Shown here: positions 1 to 5,399 of the stretch, piece after piece
How positions within the stretch are numbered: the first letter of the stretch is position 1
Layout of the letters: each line of letters begins with the position of its first letter
Assembly (NCBI GenBank): GCA_019120235.1
Contig: DWVN01000083.1
Coordinates: forward strand, 1-6,466
DNA from: Dwaynesavagella gallinarum
Lineage (GTDB): Bacteria > Bacillota > Clostridia > Clostridiales > Clostridiaceae
Reading direction: 5' to 3'
Length of the DNA stretch: 6,466 bases
Translations under genes and position numbers: made by a program
Notes under the pieces: generated by a model
Databases searched by the model: none
What the model was told of the DNA's origin: nothing
The model's input: the letters and a program-made list of their open reading frames with translations, nothing else

Positions 1-93
1 ACCTCTAAATATTTTTTATTATGTTAATTATTTCTTTTATTTTAAAATTATGATTTTGTATAAATAATTATGATGGTAATTATAAAAAAGTAA

Positions 94-122
94 TTGAAAA
101 AAAATTATGTATATGATAGAAT
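94..122 (+). promoter_or_regulatory. Promoter of tRNA-Leu
   Basis: A TTGAAA -35 box (94-99), a 17-bp spacer and a TAGAAT -10 box (117-122) are preceded by TG at 114-115, giving an extended -10 element. Transcription would begin near 129, about a dozen bases before the mature tRNA 5' end. This is a textbook vegetative-sigma promoter seen directly in the sequence. Nothing else is recognisable in positions 1-93, which are simply AT-rich. Confidence 0.7.
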
Positions 123-140
123 AGCATAGAAATTATTTAT

Positions 141-223
141 GCCGCTGTGGCGGAACTGGCAGACGCATACGACTCAAAATCGTACGGGAAACCATATGGG
201 TTCGAGTCCCATCAGCGGTACCA
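141..223 (+). tRNA. tRNA-Leu (anticodon CAA)
   Basis: This is a complete class II tRNA that reads UUG codons. The acceptor stem GCCGCTG (141-147) pairs with CAGCGGT (213-219), including one G-U pair, followed by discriminator A220 and an encoded CCA (221-223). The anticodon stem is TACGA/TCGTA with the seven-base loop CTCAAAA, which puts anticodon CAA at loop positions 34-36. The T arm is ATGGG-TTCGAGT-CCCAT (196-212). An 11-base variable arm (185-195) with a short GG/CC pairing and discriminator A73 match leucine identity. No intron or defect is visible. It stands alone between its own promoter and terminator. Confidence 0.97.
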
Positions 224-228
224 TATTT

Positions 229-265
229 AAGGCTCTTTAGTTTAAACTAAAGGGCTTTTATTATT
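229..265 (+). terminator. Terminator after tRNA-Leu
   Basis: A 9-bp hairpin (GCTCTTTAG 232-240 with CTAAAGGGC 247-255, one G-U pair, loop TTTAAA) is followed by TTTTATTATT. It should end the tRNA transcript, but the U run is interrupted. The SD of the next gene starts only a few bases later, at 268, so incomplete termination could feed that gene. Confidence 0.75.
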
Positions 266-285
266 CTAAGGAGGTTGTAAAGTTT

Positions 286-861
286 ATGTCAAAAGTTACT
301 AAAAATGCAATAGCAATGTCCTTAAAGAAAATATTAGATAAAAAAGTATTAACGAAAGTTACTATTAATGATATTACAAAAGATTGCGGGATTAATCGTA
401 TGACTTTTTATTATCATTTTAAAGATATATATGATTTGATTGAATGGATATTTATTGAAGAAGCTGAAAAAGTATTGAAAGATAAAAAAACTTATAATAC
501 TTGGAAACAAGGAATTTTAAATATTTTTAAAGCGATTGGTGAAAATAAATTATTTATTTTAAATGTTTATAATTCAATAAGTAAAGAGCAGTTAGAAAAT
601 TATTTATATAAAATAGTGTACACTTTGCTAATAAGTGTTATTGAAGAAAAATGTGTAGGAATGATTGTTGAGTATGAAGAGAAAAAATTTATAGCTGATT
701 TTTATAAGTACGCTTTCGTTGGAATTATATTAAATTGGATTGAAAATGGAATGAAAGAAGAACCAATGAAAATTGTAAATTATCTAGATATAACTCTTTC
801 TGGAAATATTATTAATGCATTGAATAACTATCACTTGGATAAAATACATCAAAATGTTTAA
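286..861 (+). CDS. TetR/AcrR-family transcriptional regulator (DhaS-like type)
   Basis: This is a 191-residue DNA-binding regulator, the normal length for small TetR proteins. The N-terminal helix-turn-helix lies at about residues 8-52. Its most typical part reads TINDITKDCGINRMTFYYHF (26-45): the helix-turn-helix followed by the YYHF motif that ends the recognition helix in TetR proteins. The remaining residues form a helical, hydrophobic ligand-binding and dimerisation region like the TetR_C_8 type found in DhaS-related Bacillota regulators. The ATG start is supported by AAGGAGG at 268-274. The gene is followed by a weak hairpin and then by the oleate hydratase gene in the same direction, so regulation of that gene, perhaps in response to fatty acids, is inferred from position only. 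Whether it represses or activates cannot be read from the sequence. No clear promoter lies between the tRNA and this gene. The family assignment is firm; the ligand is unknown. Confidence 0.9.
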   Translation: MSKVTKNAIAMSLKKILDKKVLTKVTINDITKDCGINRMTFYYHFKDIYDLIEWIFIEEAEKVLKDKKTYNTWKQGILNIFKAIGENKLFILNVYNSISKEQLENYLYKIVYTLLISVIEEKCVGMIVEYEEKKFIADFYKYAFVGIILNWIENGMKEEPMKIVNYLDITLSGNIINALNNYHLDKIHQNV

Positions 862-893
862 AATGATAAAATTTTTATCATTCTTCGTTTTTT
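862..893 (+). terminator. Probable terminator after the TetR gene
   Basis: AATGATAAA (862-870) pairs perfectly with TTTATCATT (874-882) around a three-base loop, and CTTCGTTTTTTG follows with a T run at 888-893. The stem is 9 bp but almost all A-T, so termination is probably partial. It separates the regulator from the oleate hydratase gene. Confidence 0.55.
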
Positions 894-898
894 GTTTA

Positions 899-927
899 TT
901 GCTACAAAATATATTTAAACGTATATT
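899..927 (+). promoter_or_regulatory. Promoter of the oleate hydratase gene
   Basis: TTGCTA (899-904) as -35 and TATATT (922-927) as -10 are separated by 17 bp, with a predicted start near 934. The -35 matches consensus at four positions and the -10 at five. The -10 box lies inside the second copy of a direct repeat (910-931), which is where a regulator would be able to block or assist RNA polymerase. Confidence 0.5.
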
Positions 928-931
928 TAAA
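910..931 (+). repeat. Direct repeat TATATTTAAA x2, candidate operator
   Basis: TATATTTAAA occurs at 910-919 and again at 922-931, a 12-bp period or roughly one helical turn, so both copies face the same side of the DNA. It overlaps the spacer and -10 of the inferred oleate hydratase promoter. TetR proteins usually bind inverted rather than direct repeats. Near copies of this AT-only word also occur elsewhere (for example 4271-4280), so chance is a real possibility. Confidence 0.35.
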
Positions 932-963
932 ACATTAAATAATTAATTGGAGGTTAAGAAGAT

Positions 964-2739
964 ATGTATTATTCAAGTGGGAATTATGAATCATTTGCCC
1001 GTCCAGAAAAACCAGAAGGAGTAGAAAGAAAATCGGCATATATTATTGGTTCAGGTCTTGCAGCATTAACCGCAGCTTGTTATTTAATAAGAGATGGTCA
1101 AATGAAAGGAGAACGTGTCCACATACTAGAAAAAGATTCTATACCAGGTGGAGCGTGTGATGGATTTGAGTATCAAGGACTTGGATATGTAATGCGTGGT
1201 GGGCGTGAAATGGACAACCATTTTGAAGTTATGTGGGATTTATATAGCTCTATTCCATCTATTGAAACAGAAGGAGTAAGCGTTTTAGATGAATATTATT
1301 GGTTAAATAAGAAAGATCCTAATTATTCCCTTAGACGTGCTACTATTAATAGAGGTGAAGATGCTCATACAGATGGGAAATTTGGATTATCTGATGATGG
1401 TGCAATGCAAATTATGAAATTATTTTTTACACCAGATGAAGATTTGTATGATAAAAAAATTACTGATTATTTTGATGATGAAGTTTTGAATTCTAATTTT
1501 TGGATGTATTGGAGAACAATGTTTGCCTTCCAAAATTGGCATAGTGCATTAGAAATGAAACTCTATTTAAAACGTTTTATACATCACGTTGGAGGATTAC
1601 CAGATTTCAAAGCTCTTAGATTTACTAGATATAATCAATATGAATCTATGATTCTTCCTTTAATTAAATATTTAGAGTCTCATAATGTTCAATTTCACTA
1701 TAATACTAAAGTTGTAAATGTTGAATTTGATATTCAAAAAGATAGAAAACAAGCTGTAAGAATTGAAATTTTAAAAGATGAAGTTACGGATTTTATAGAT
1801 TTAACAGAGAATGATTTAGTTTTTATTACTAATGGTGGATGTGTTGAAAATTCTTCTTTAGGTTCACAAAATACACCAGCTAAGTATAATCCAGATATAA
1901 AACCTGGCGGTGGTTGGGATATGTGGAGAAAAATTGCTAAGCAAGATTCTTCATTTGGAAATCCTGATAAATTTTGTTCTAATCCCGAAGAAAGTAATTG
2001 GATGAGTGCTACAGTTACTGTATTAGATGAAAAAATAGTTCCTTATATTAAAAACATTTGTCAACGTGATCCATATTCTGGACGAGTTGTAACAGGAGGA
2101 ATTGTTACTGTAAAAGATTCAAGTTGGCTTTTAAGTTGGACTTTTAATCGTCAACCACAATTTAGAAATCAACCTAAAGGACAACTTGTAGGATGGATTT
2201 ATGGATTGTTTAGTGATGTACCTGGAGATTATGTTAAAAAATCTATGAGAGAATGTACAGGAAAAGAAATTTGTATGGAATGGCTTTATCATTTAGGAGT
2301 TCCAGAAGATCAAATTGAAACTTTAGCTGAAAATAATGCTAATACAATTCCTTGTATGATGCCTTATATAACAGCATTCTTTATGCCAAGAGCAGGTGGA
2401 GATCGTCCAGATGTAGTGCCAAAAGGAGCAGTGAACTTTGCATTTTTAGGACAGTTTGCAGAAACTAAAAGAGATACGATTTTTACAACAGAGTATTCTA
2501 TGAGAACAGGAATGGAAGCAGTATATACTCTTTTAAATATTGATCGTGGAGTTCCTGAAGTTTGGGGAAGTACTTACGATATTAGAGATTTGCTTAATGC
2601 ATCTGTTCAATTAAGAGATGGTAAAAAAATTACAGAAATGAAATTAGGGTTTAAGGAACATGTTTTTTTGAAAGAAATGCTTAAGAAAATTAAAGGTACG
2701 GATATTGAAAAATTATTAAAAGAGTACAATGTAATTTAA
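964..2739 (+). CDS. ohyA: Oleate hydratase (fatty acid double-bond hydratase, MCRA family)
   Basis: The FAD-dependent enzyme adds water to the cis-9 double bond of oleate and related unsaturated fatty acids, giving 10-hydroxy fatty acids such as 10-hydroxystearate. Family members are cytoplasmic or membrane-associated and serve in detoxifying host or dietary fatty acids. The N-terminal Rossmann motif is GSGLAALTAA (29-38), with the ribose-binding acid at E56 in HILEKD. The signature RGGREMDNH (78-86) holds Glu82, and Tyr201 lies in EMKLYLKRF; both numbers equal the residues assigned to water activation and substrate protonation in Staphylococcus aureus OhyA. A second FAD-contact motif, FTTEYSMRTG, lies at 507-516. 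At 591 residues it is full length and every hallmark is intact. The ATG start has GGAGG at 949-953. It has its own promoter and terminator. About 11 of its 28 Arg codons are CGN, more than in neighbouring genes, which may reflect high expression or transfer. Confidence 0.97.
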   Translation: MYYSSGNYESFARPEKPEGVERKSAYIIGSGLAALTAACYLIRDGQMKGERVHILEKDSIPGGACDGFEYQGLGYVMRGGREMDNHFEVMWDLYSSIPSIETEGVSVLDEYYWLNKKDPNYSLRRATINRGEDAHTDGKFGLSDDGAMQIMKLFFTPDEDLYDKKITDYFDDEVLNSNFWMYWRTMFAFQNWHSALEMKLYLKRFIHHVGGLPDFKALRFTRYNQYESMILPLIKYLESHNVQFHYNTKVVNVEFDIQKDRKQAVRIEILKDEVTDFIDLTENDLVFITNGGCVENSSLGSQNTPAKYNPDIKPGGGWDMWRKIAKQDSSFGNPDKFCSNPEESNWMSATVTVLDEKIVPYIKNICQRDPYSGRVVTGGIVTVKDSSWLLSWTFNRQPQFRNQPKGQLVGWIYGLFSDVPGDYVKKSMRECTGKEICMEWLYHLGVPEDQIETLAENNANTIPCMMPYITAFFMPRAGGDRPDVVPKGAVNFAFLGQFAETKRDTIFTTEYSMRTGMEAVYTLLNIDRGVPEVWGSTYDIRDLLNASVQLRDGKKITEMKLGFKEHVFLKEMLKKIKGTDIEKLLKEYNVI

Positions 2740-2757
2740 TGATATTTTGGTAGTTTG

Positions 2758-2796
2758 AAAGTGGATAAATTTATTTATCCACTTTTTTATTTTTAA
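2758..2796 (+). terminator. Terminator after ohyA
   Basis: GTGGATAAA (2761-2769) pairs with TTTATCCAC (2774-2782) around a four-base loop. The stem can be extended by three A-T pairs and is followed by a T-rich run, TTTTTTATTTTT. This is a strong intrinsic terminator that isolates ohyA from the small gene downstream. Confidence 0.88.
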
Positions 2797-2858
2797 AGTT
2801 AGAATTCATGTTGTTTATTGTATTGGTAATTTGTATATAAAAATGATTATTTCAATTA

Positions 2859-2909
2859 TTGTTTTTGTTTGATAAAATTATTATAAGATTTTAAATAAAT
2901 TGTTATAAT
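2859..2909 (+). promoter_or_regulatory. Promoter region of the 39-codon membrane peptide gene
   Basis: Two overlapping options are visible. TTGTTT (2859-2864) lies 17 bp from TATAAG (2882-2887) and would start near 2894, leaving the SD in the transcript. A perfect TATAAT (2904-2909) preceded by TG at 2901-2902 would start near 2916 and exclude the SD. The first is more compatible with translation of the downstream peptide. Confidence 0.45.
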
Positions 2910-2922
2910 AAAGGAAAAAGAT

Positions 2923-3042
2923 ATGGGGAATGAAAAAAATAAATATATTCGTATTATTATAATTGTAATAGTAATTATGTTGGTATTGTTATTATTTTAT
3001 TTAGTGTTGGGGGCTACAGTATTTACCTTTCTAAAAACGTAA
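2923..3042 (+). CDS. Small single-span membrane peptide, 39 residues, unknown function
   Basis: The 39-codon ORF begins MGNEKNKYIR, a charged hydrophilic head with net positive charge, continues with an uninterrupted hydrophobic stretch at residues 11-31 rich in Ile, Val and Leu, and ends TVFTFLKT. This predicts one transmembrane helix with the N terminus inside. AAAGGA at 2910-2915 gives an SD seven bases from the ATG. It sits in its own unit, with a promoter upstream and a strong terminator 25 bases after the stop. I do not recognise the family. Its size and shape resemble small membrane regulators or type I toxin peptides, but no antisense RNA gene is evident. The complete transcription and translation signals are the main reason to consider it real, because AT-rich DNA easily encodes Ile/Leu-rich runs by chance. 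Confidence 0.6.
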   Translation: MGNEKNKYIRIIIIVIVIMLVLLLFYLVLGATVFTFLKT

Positions 3043-3066
3043 AGAAAGTAAGATTGTGAAAATTTT

Positions 3067-3107
3067 AAAATCCTATAAGTTTTAAACTTATAGGATTTTT
3101 GTTATTT
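3067..3107 (+). terminator. Strong terminator after the small peptide gene
   Basis: A perfect 14-bp stem (3067-3080 with 3086-3099, loop TTTAA) contains the core TCCTATAAG/CTTATAGGA and ends in a T run at 3096-3100, then GTTATTTTG. A symmetric A run on the 5' side means it could also work weakly on the minus strand. Confidence 0.9.
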
Positions 3108-3116
3108 TGATTTAAA

Positions 3117-3145
3117 TTTATAGATATTTATTAATGAACTATAAT
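3117..3145 (+). promoter_or_regulatory. Promoter of the acetyltransferase gene
   Basis: A perfect TATAAT (3140-3145) lies 17 bp after a weak TTTATA -35 (3117-3122). The predicted start is near 3152, at or just inside the purine-rich SD (3151-3158), so the leader would be very short. Confidence 0.5.
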
Positions 3146-3150
3146 TTTAA

Positions 3151-3158
3151 GAGAGGTG
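3151..3158 (+). promoter_or_regulatory. Ribosome-binding site GAGAGGTG, start-deciding
   Basis: This is the only SD-like sequence before the acetyltransferase gene. It ends 19 bases before the TTG at 3178, which is too far for normal initiation. The same reading frame is open back to 3151, and an ATT at 3166 lies seven bases from the SD, so the true start may be a rare ATT codon. Confidence 0.5.
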
Positions 3159-3177
3159 TATTAAAATTTATATTAAT

Positions 3178-4191
3178 TTGAGTAGACCAATTGAAAAAAG
3201 TAATTCTTATCAAATTATAAGTACAAATTTAAAGAATAATCATGCAGATAAATTTCCTGTTTTATTTGTTGATAGGTTAAGTTATATACAAGGATGTATA
3301 ATTGAATCCCCATTAATGATGTATAAAAATAAATATGTTCATAATTTGCATATTGGAAAATATTGTTCTCTTGCAAATGATATAAAATTTGTAATTAATT
3401 TAAATCATGATTATTTAAAAGTTAATACTGGATATTTAAATACAAATATTATAGAGTACTTAAACAAATATGATTTTAAAATTAAAAGAAAAGGTCAAAT
3501 TCTCATACAAAATGATGTTTGGATAGGAAAAGGTGTAATGATTTTACCAAGTGTAACAATTCATAATGGAAGTGTTATAGGAGCAGGAAGTGTTGTAACT
3601 AAAGATGTTCCACCTTATAGTATTGTTGCAGGTAATCCAGCTAAAGTTATTAAATATAGATTTGATAAAAATATTATAGAAAAGCTTTTAAGTATTAAAT
3701 GGTGGGATTGGACAGTTGATAAGATTAATGAAAACATTCATATGTTTGATTTACCTGTAGAAGAGTTTGTAAATAAATTTTTTGATAATGAAAAGCATAA
3801 TACTTATTTAAAAAAATTAGAAAATAAAGTAGATAATATAACGAGGTATTTATACATACCTGATTTAGAGTATAAATTTTCAACTTGGAAAAATGTAATT
3901 GAAGAATTTAATTTAAAGTATGGAGAATATTTTGATAAAGAATTAGTGATTTTTATGCTTAATGATTCTAATTTAGAAAATAAATCTGATAAAATTATTG
4001 AACTTAATGATTTCTTAAGATCAACAAAAAATATAAAAGTGATTTCAGGAAATGAAGAAGACCTAGAAAATAATTTTTTAAATTCACATCATTATATTAC
4101 AAATAGAAGTGTAGAGACTATTAAGTATTCTTGTATAGCTGATTATTATAATGTGAAAATAATTTCAGGAGTAGATATTCCAGTGTTTTAA
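3178..4191 (+). CDS. CatB-like hexapeptide-repeat O-acetyltransferase with a C-terminal extension
   Basis: It is expected to transfer an acetyl group from acetyl-CoA to a hydroxyl on a sugar or small molecule, in the cytoplasm. Residues about 36-165 form a left-handed beta-helix domain of the xenobiotic acetyltransferase type: HIGKYCSLAND (58-68), Asn76-His77 matching the family's catalytic His, VWIGKGVMILPSVTIHNGSV (114-133), then GAGSVVTKDVPPYSIVAGNP (135-154). WWDW (175-178) is the usual helix after the beta-helix. Simple CatB/Vat enzymes end near residue 210; this one continues to 337 with an alternating strand-helix region ending VKIISGVDIPVF. A glycan O-acetyltransferase is more likely than a drug-resistance enzyme, given the extra domain. 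All seven Arg codons are AGR. The TTG at 3178 is the nearest conventional start but is poorly placed for the SD; ATT at 3166 or 3160 in the same frame is an alternative. It is transcribed alone. Confidence 0.85.
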   Translation: MSRPIEKSNSYQIISTNLKNNHADKFPVLFVDRLSYIQGCIIESPLMMYKNKYVHNLHIGKYCSLANDIKFVINLNHDYLKVNTGYLNTNIIEYLNKYDFKIKRKGQILIQNDVWIGKGVMILPSVTIHNGSVIGAGSVVTKDVPPYSIVAGNPAKVIKYRFDKNIIEKLLSIKWWDWTVDKINENIHMFDLPVEEFVNKFFDNEKHNTYLKKLENKVDNITRYLYIPDLEYKFSTWKNVIEEFNLKYGEYFDKELVIFMLNDSNLENKSDKIIELNDFLRSTKNIKVISGNEEDLENNFLNSHHYITNRSVETIKYSCIADYYNVKIISGVDIPVF

Positions 4192-4226
4192 AGAGTAGTA
4201 ATTTTGCTACTCTTTTTTTGTTTTTA
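4190..4226 (+). terminator. Terminator after the acetyltransferase gene
   Basis: AAGAGTAG (4191-4198) pairs with CTACTCTT (4207-4214), and the T run at 4213-4219 follows directly. The stem begins at the stop codon's last base. It is a good intrinsic terminator that separates this gene from galE. Confidence 0.87.
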
Positions 4227-4266
4227 ATTTTTGAATATTAATTTTAAAAAAGTATTGATTTATAGG

Positions 4267-4294
4267 TTGAAATATTTAAAAATATAGTTATAAT
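4267..4294 (+). promoter_or_regulatory. Promoter of galE
   Basis: TTGAAA (4267-4272) and a perfect TATAAT (4289-4294) are separated by 16 bp, with a predicted start near 4301. GGAG at 4311-4314 then serves the ATG at 4323. Confidence 0.7.
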
Positions 4295-4322
4295 ACATTT
4301 TTAAAAATTTGGAGTATTATGT

Positions 4323-5324
4323 ATGAAAAATATATTGGTAACTGGTGTTACAGGATTTATTGGAAGTCATACGAGTGTTGAATTATTAGAAAATGGATAT
4401 AAGGTAATTGGGATAGATAATTTATATAATTCAGAAATTGATGTTTTAGATAATATTACAAAAATTACAGGAAAAAGTATTAAATTCTATCAAGGAGATT
4501 TACTTGATTCAGAGATACTAAAAAAAATATTTGATGAAAATAAAATTGATTGTGTTATACATTTTGCAGCTTTTAAAGCTGTTGGTGAATCGGTTTTAAA
4601 GCCAATAGAATATTATTATAATAATTTAGGTGGAACGCTAGAGCTTTTAAATGTAATGAAACAATATGAATGCAAGAAATTTATATTTTCCTCGTCAGCA
4701 ACTGTTTATGGTAAAGATAATTCTATTCCTTATTTAGAGCATTTTAAAAAATCAGCAACAAATCCATATGGTTATTCAAAAGTTATGATTGAACAAATAT
4801 TATGTGATGTATGTAAGGCAGATAAAGAATTTGGATGTGTAATGTTAAGATATTTTAACCCAATAGGAGCTCATAAAAGTGGGTTAATAGGAGAAAACCC
4901 TAAAGGAATACCAAATAATTTAATGCCTTATATATGTGATGTTGCTATTGGAAAACGTGAGTATTTGAGTGTTTTTGGAAATGATTATAATACTATTGAT
5001 GGAACAGGTGTTAGAGATTATGTACATGTTGTTGATTTAGCTAAAGGACATGTTGAAGCTATGAAATATGTTTTAGATAATAATGGAGAAGTTGCAATAA
5101 ACTTGGGAACTGGTACTGGAACTAGTGTTCTTCAATTAGTTGATACCTTTGAAAAAGTTAGTGGTAAAAAGATAAATGTAAAAATTTGTGATAGACGAGA
5201 TGGGGATATTGATGAATTTTATGCAGATACTAAAAAAGCTAAGGAAATTTTAAATTGGACATCAAAATATGGTATAGAGGATATGTGTAGGGATTCTTGG
5301 AATTTTATAAAATTGAAAATTTAA
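4323..5324 (+). CDS. galE: UDP-glucose 4-epimerase
   Basis: This NAD-dependent cytoplasmic enzyme interconverts UDP-glucose and UDP-galactose, serving galactose use (Leloir pathway) and the supply of UDP-galactose for surface glycans. It is an extended short-chain dehydrogenase. The NAD-binding glycines GVTGFIG are at 8-14, SSSATVYG at 123-130, and the catalytic Tyr149 and Lys153 in NPYGYSK carry the same numbers as in E. coli GalE. RYFNPIGAH (176-184), KGIPNNLMPY (194-203) and DGTGVRDYVHV (226-236) are further GalE signatures. Position 299, the substrate gate that is Tyr in E. coli and Cys in human GALE, is Phe here, which predicts preference for non-acetylated UDP-hexoses. At 333 residues it is a few residues short at the C terminus but intact. 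No galK or galT is in the window, so a role in glycan synthesis is at least as likely as sugar catabolism. Confidence 0.96.
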   Translation: MKNILVTGVTGFIGSHTSVELLENGYKVIGIDNLYNSEIDVLDNITKITGKSIKFYQGDLLDSEILKKIFDENKIDCVIHFAAFKAVGESVLKPIEYYYNNLGGTLELLNVMKQYECKKFIFSSSATVYGKDNSIPYLEHFKKSATNPYGYSKVMIEQILCDVCKADKEFGCVMLRYFNPIGAHKSGLIGENPKGIPNNLMPYICDVAIGKREYLSVFGNDYNTIDGTGVRDYVHVVDLAKGHVEAMKYVLDNNGEVAINLGTGTGTSVLQLVDTFEKVSGKKINVKICDRRDGDIDEFYADTKKAKEILNWTSKYGIEDMCRDSWNFIKLKI

Positions 5325-5344
5325 ATTAAAGTTTATATTAATTT

Positions 5345-5374
5345 TTGAAAAAATATCAAGAATTATATTATAAA
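5345..5374 (+). promoter_or_regulatory. Possible promoter of the YtvI-like gene
   Basis: TTGAAA (5345-5350) lies 18 bp from TATAAA (5369-5374). The region is nearly pure A-T, so such matches come easily. Only a weak all-AT hairpin separates galE from the next gene, so read-through from galE is an alternative source of the transcript. Confidence 0.35.
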
Positions 5375-5387
5375 TATTTTAAAATTT

Positions 5388-5393
5388 GAGGAG
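5388..5393 (+). promoter_or_regulatory. Ribosome-binding site GAGGAG supporting a TTG start
   Basis: GAGGAG ends six bases before the TTG at 5400, an ideal distance. No ATG is nearby in frame, which fixes TTG as the start of the membrane protein. Confidence 0.75.
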
Positions 5394-5399
5394 AAAAAA

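Noticed and set aside
1..93. A gene or RNA at the left edge of the window
   Set aside because: No open frame with start signals, hairpin or recognisable RNA pattern is visible, only AT-rich sequence leading to the tRNA promoter.
2859..3107. Type I toxin-antitoxin locus built around the 39-residue peptide
   Set aside because: The peptide shape would fit, but I found no convincing minus-strand promoter or antisense RNA overlapping it. The terminator hairpin is roughly symmetric, as many are, and its minus-strand T run is short.
3178..4191. Acetyltransferase as a chloramphenicol or streptogramin resistance gene (catB/vat)
   Set aside because: The beta-helix core is shared by many sugar O-acetyltransferases. 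The canonical GNQGHRYD-like segment is not conserved beyond Asn-His, and the protein has a long extra domain absent from the resistance enzymes.
4319..4330. ATG at 4319 as the galE start
   Set aside because: It is out of frame with the GalE protein; the ATG at 4323 gives the conserved N terminus and has a suitable SD.
3178..5324. Acetyltransferase and galE as a polysaccharide biosynthesis operon
   Set aside because: A strong terminator (4190-4226) and a good galE promoter (4267-4294) lie between them, and no glycosyltransferase, flippase or polymerase gene is present in the window.
5322..5350. Hairpin after galE (AAATTAA 5323-5329 with TTAATTT 5338-5344, then T-rich) as a terminator
   Set aside because: The stem is seven A-T pairs with an eight-base loop and only a short T run. 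It is too weak in such AT-rich DNA to call, and the galE-ytvI spacing also allows read-through.
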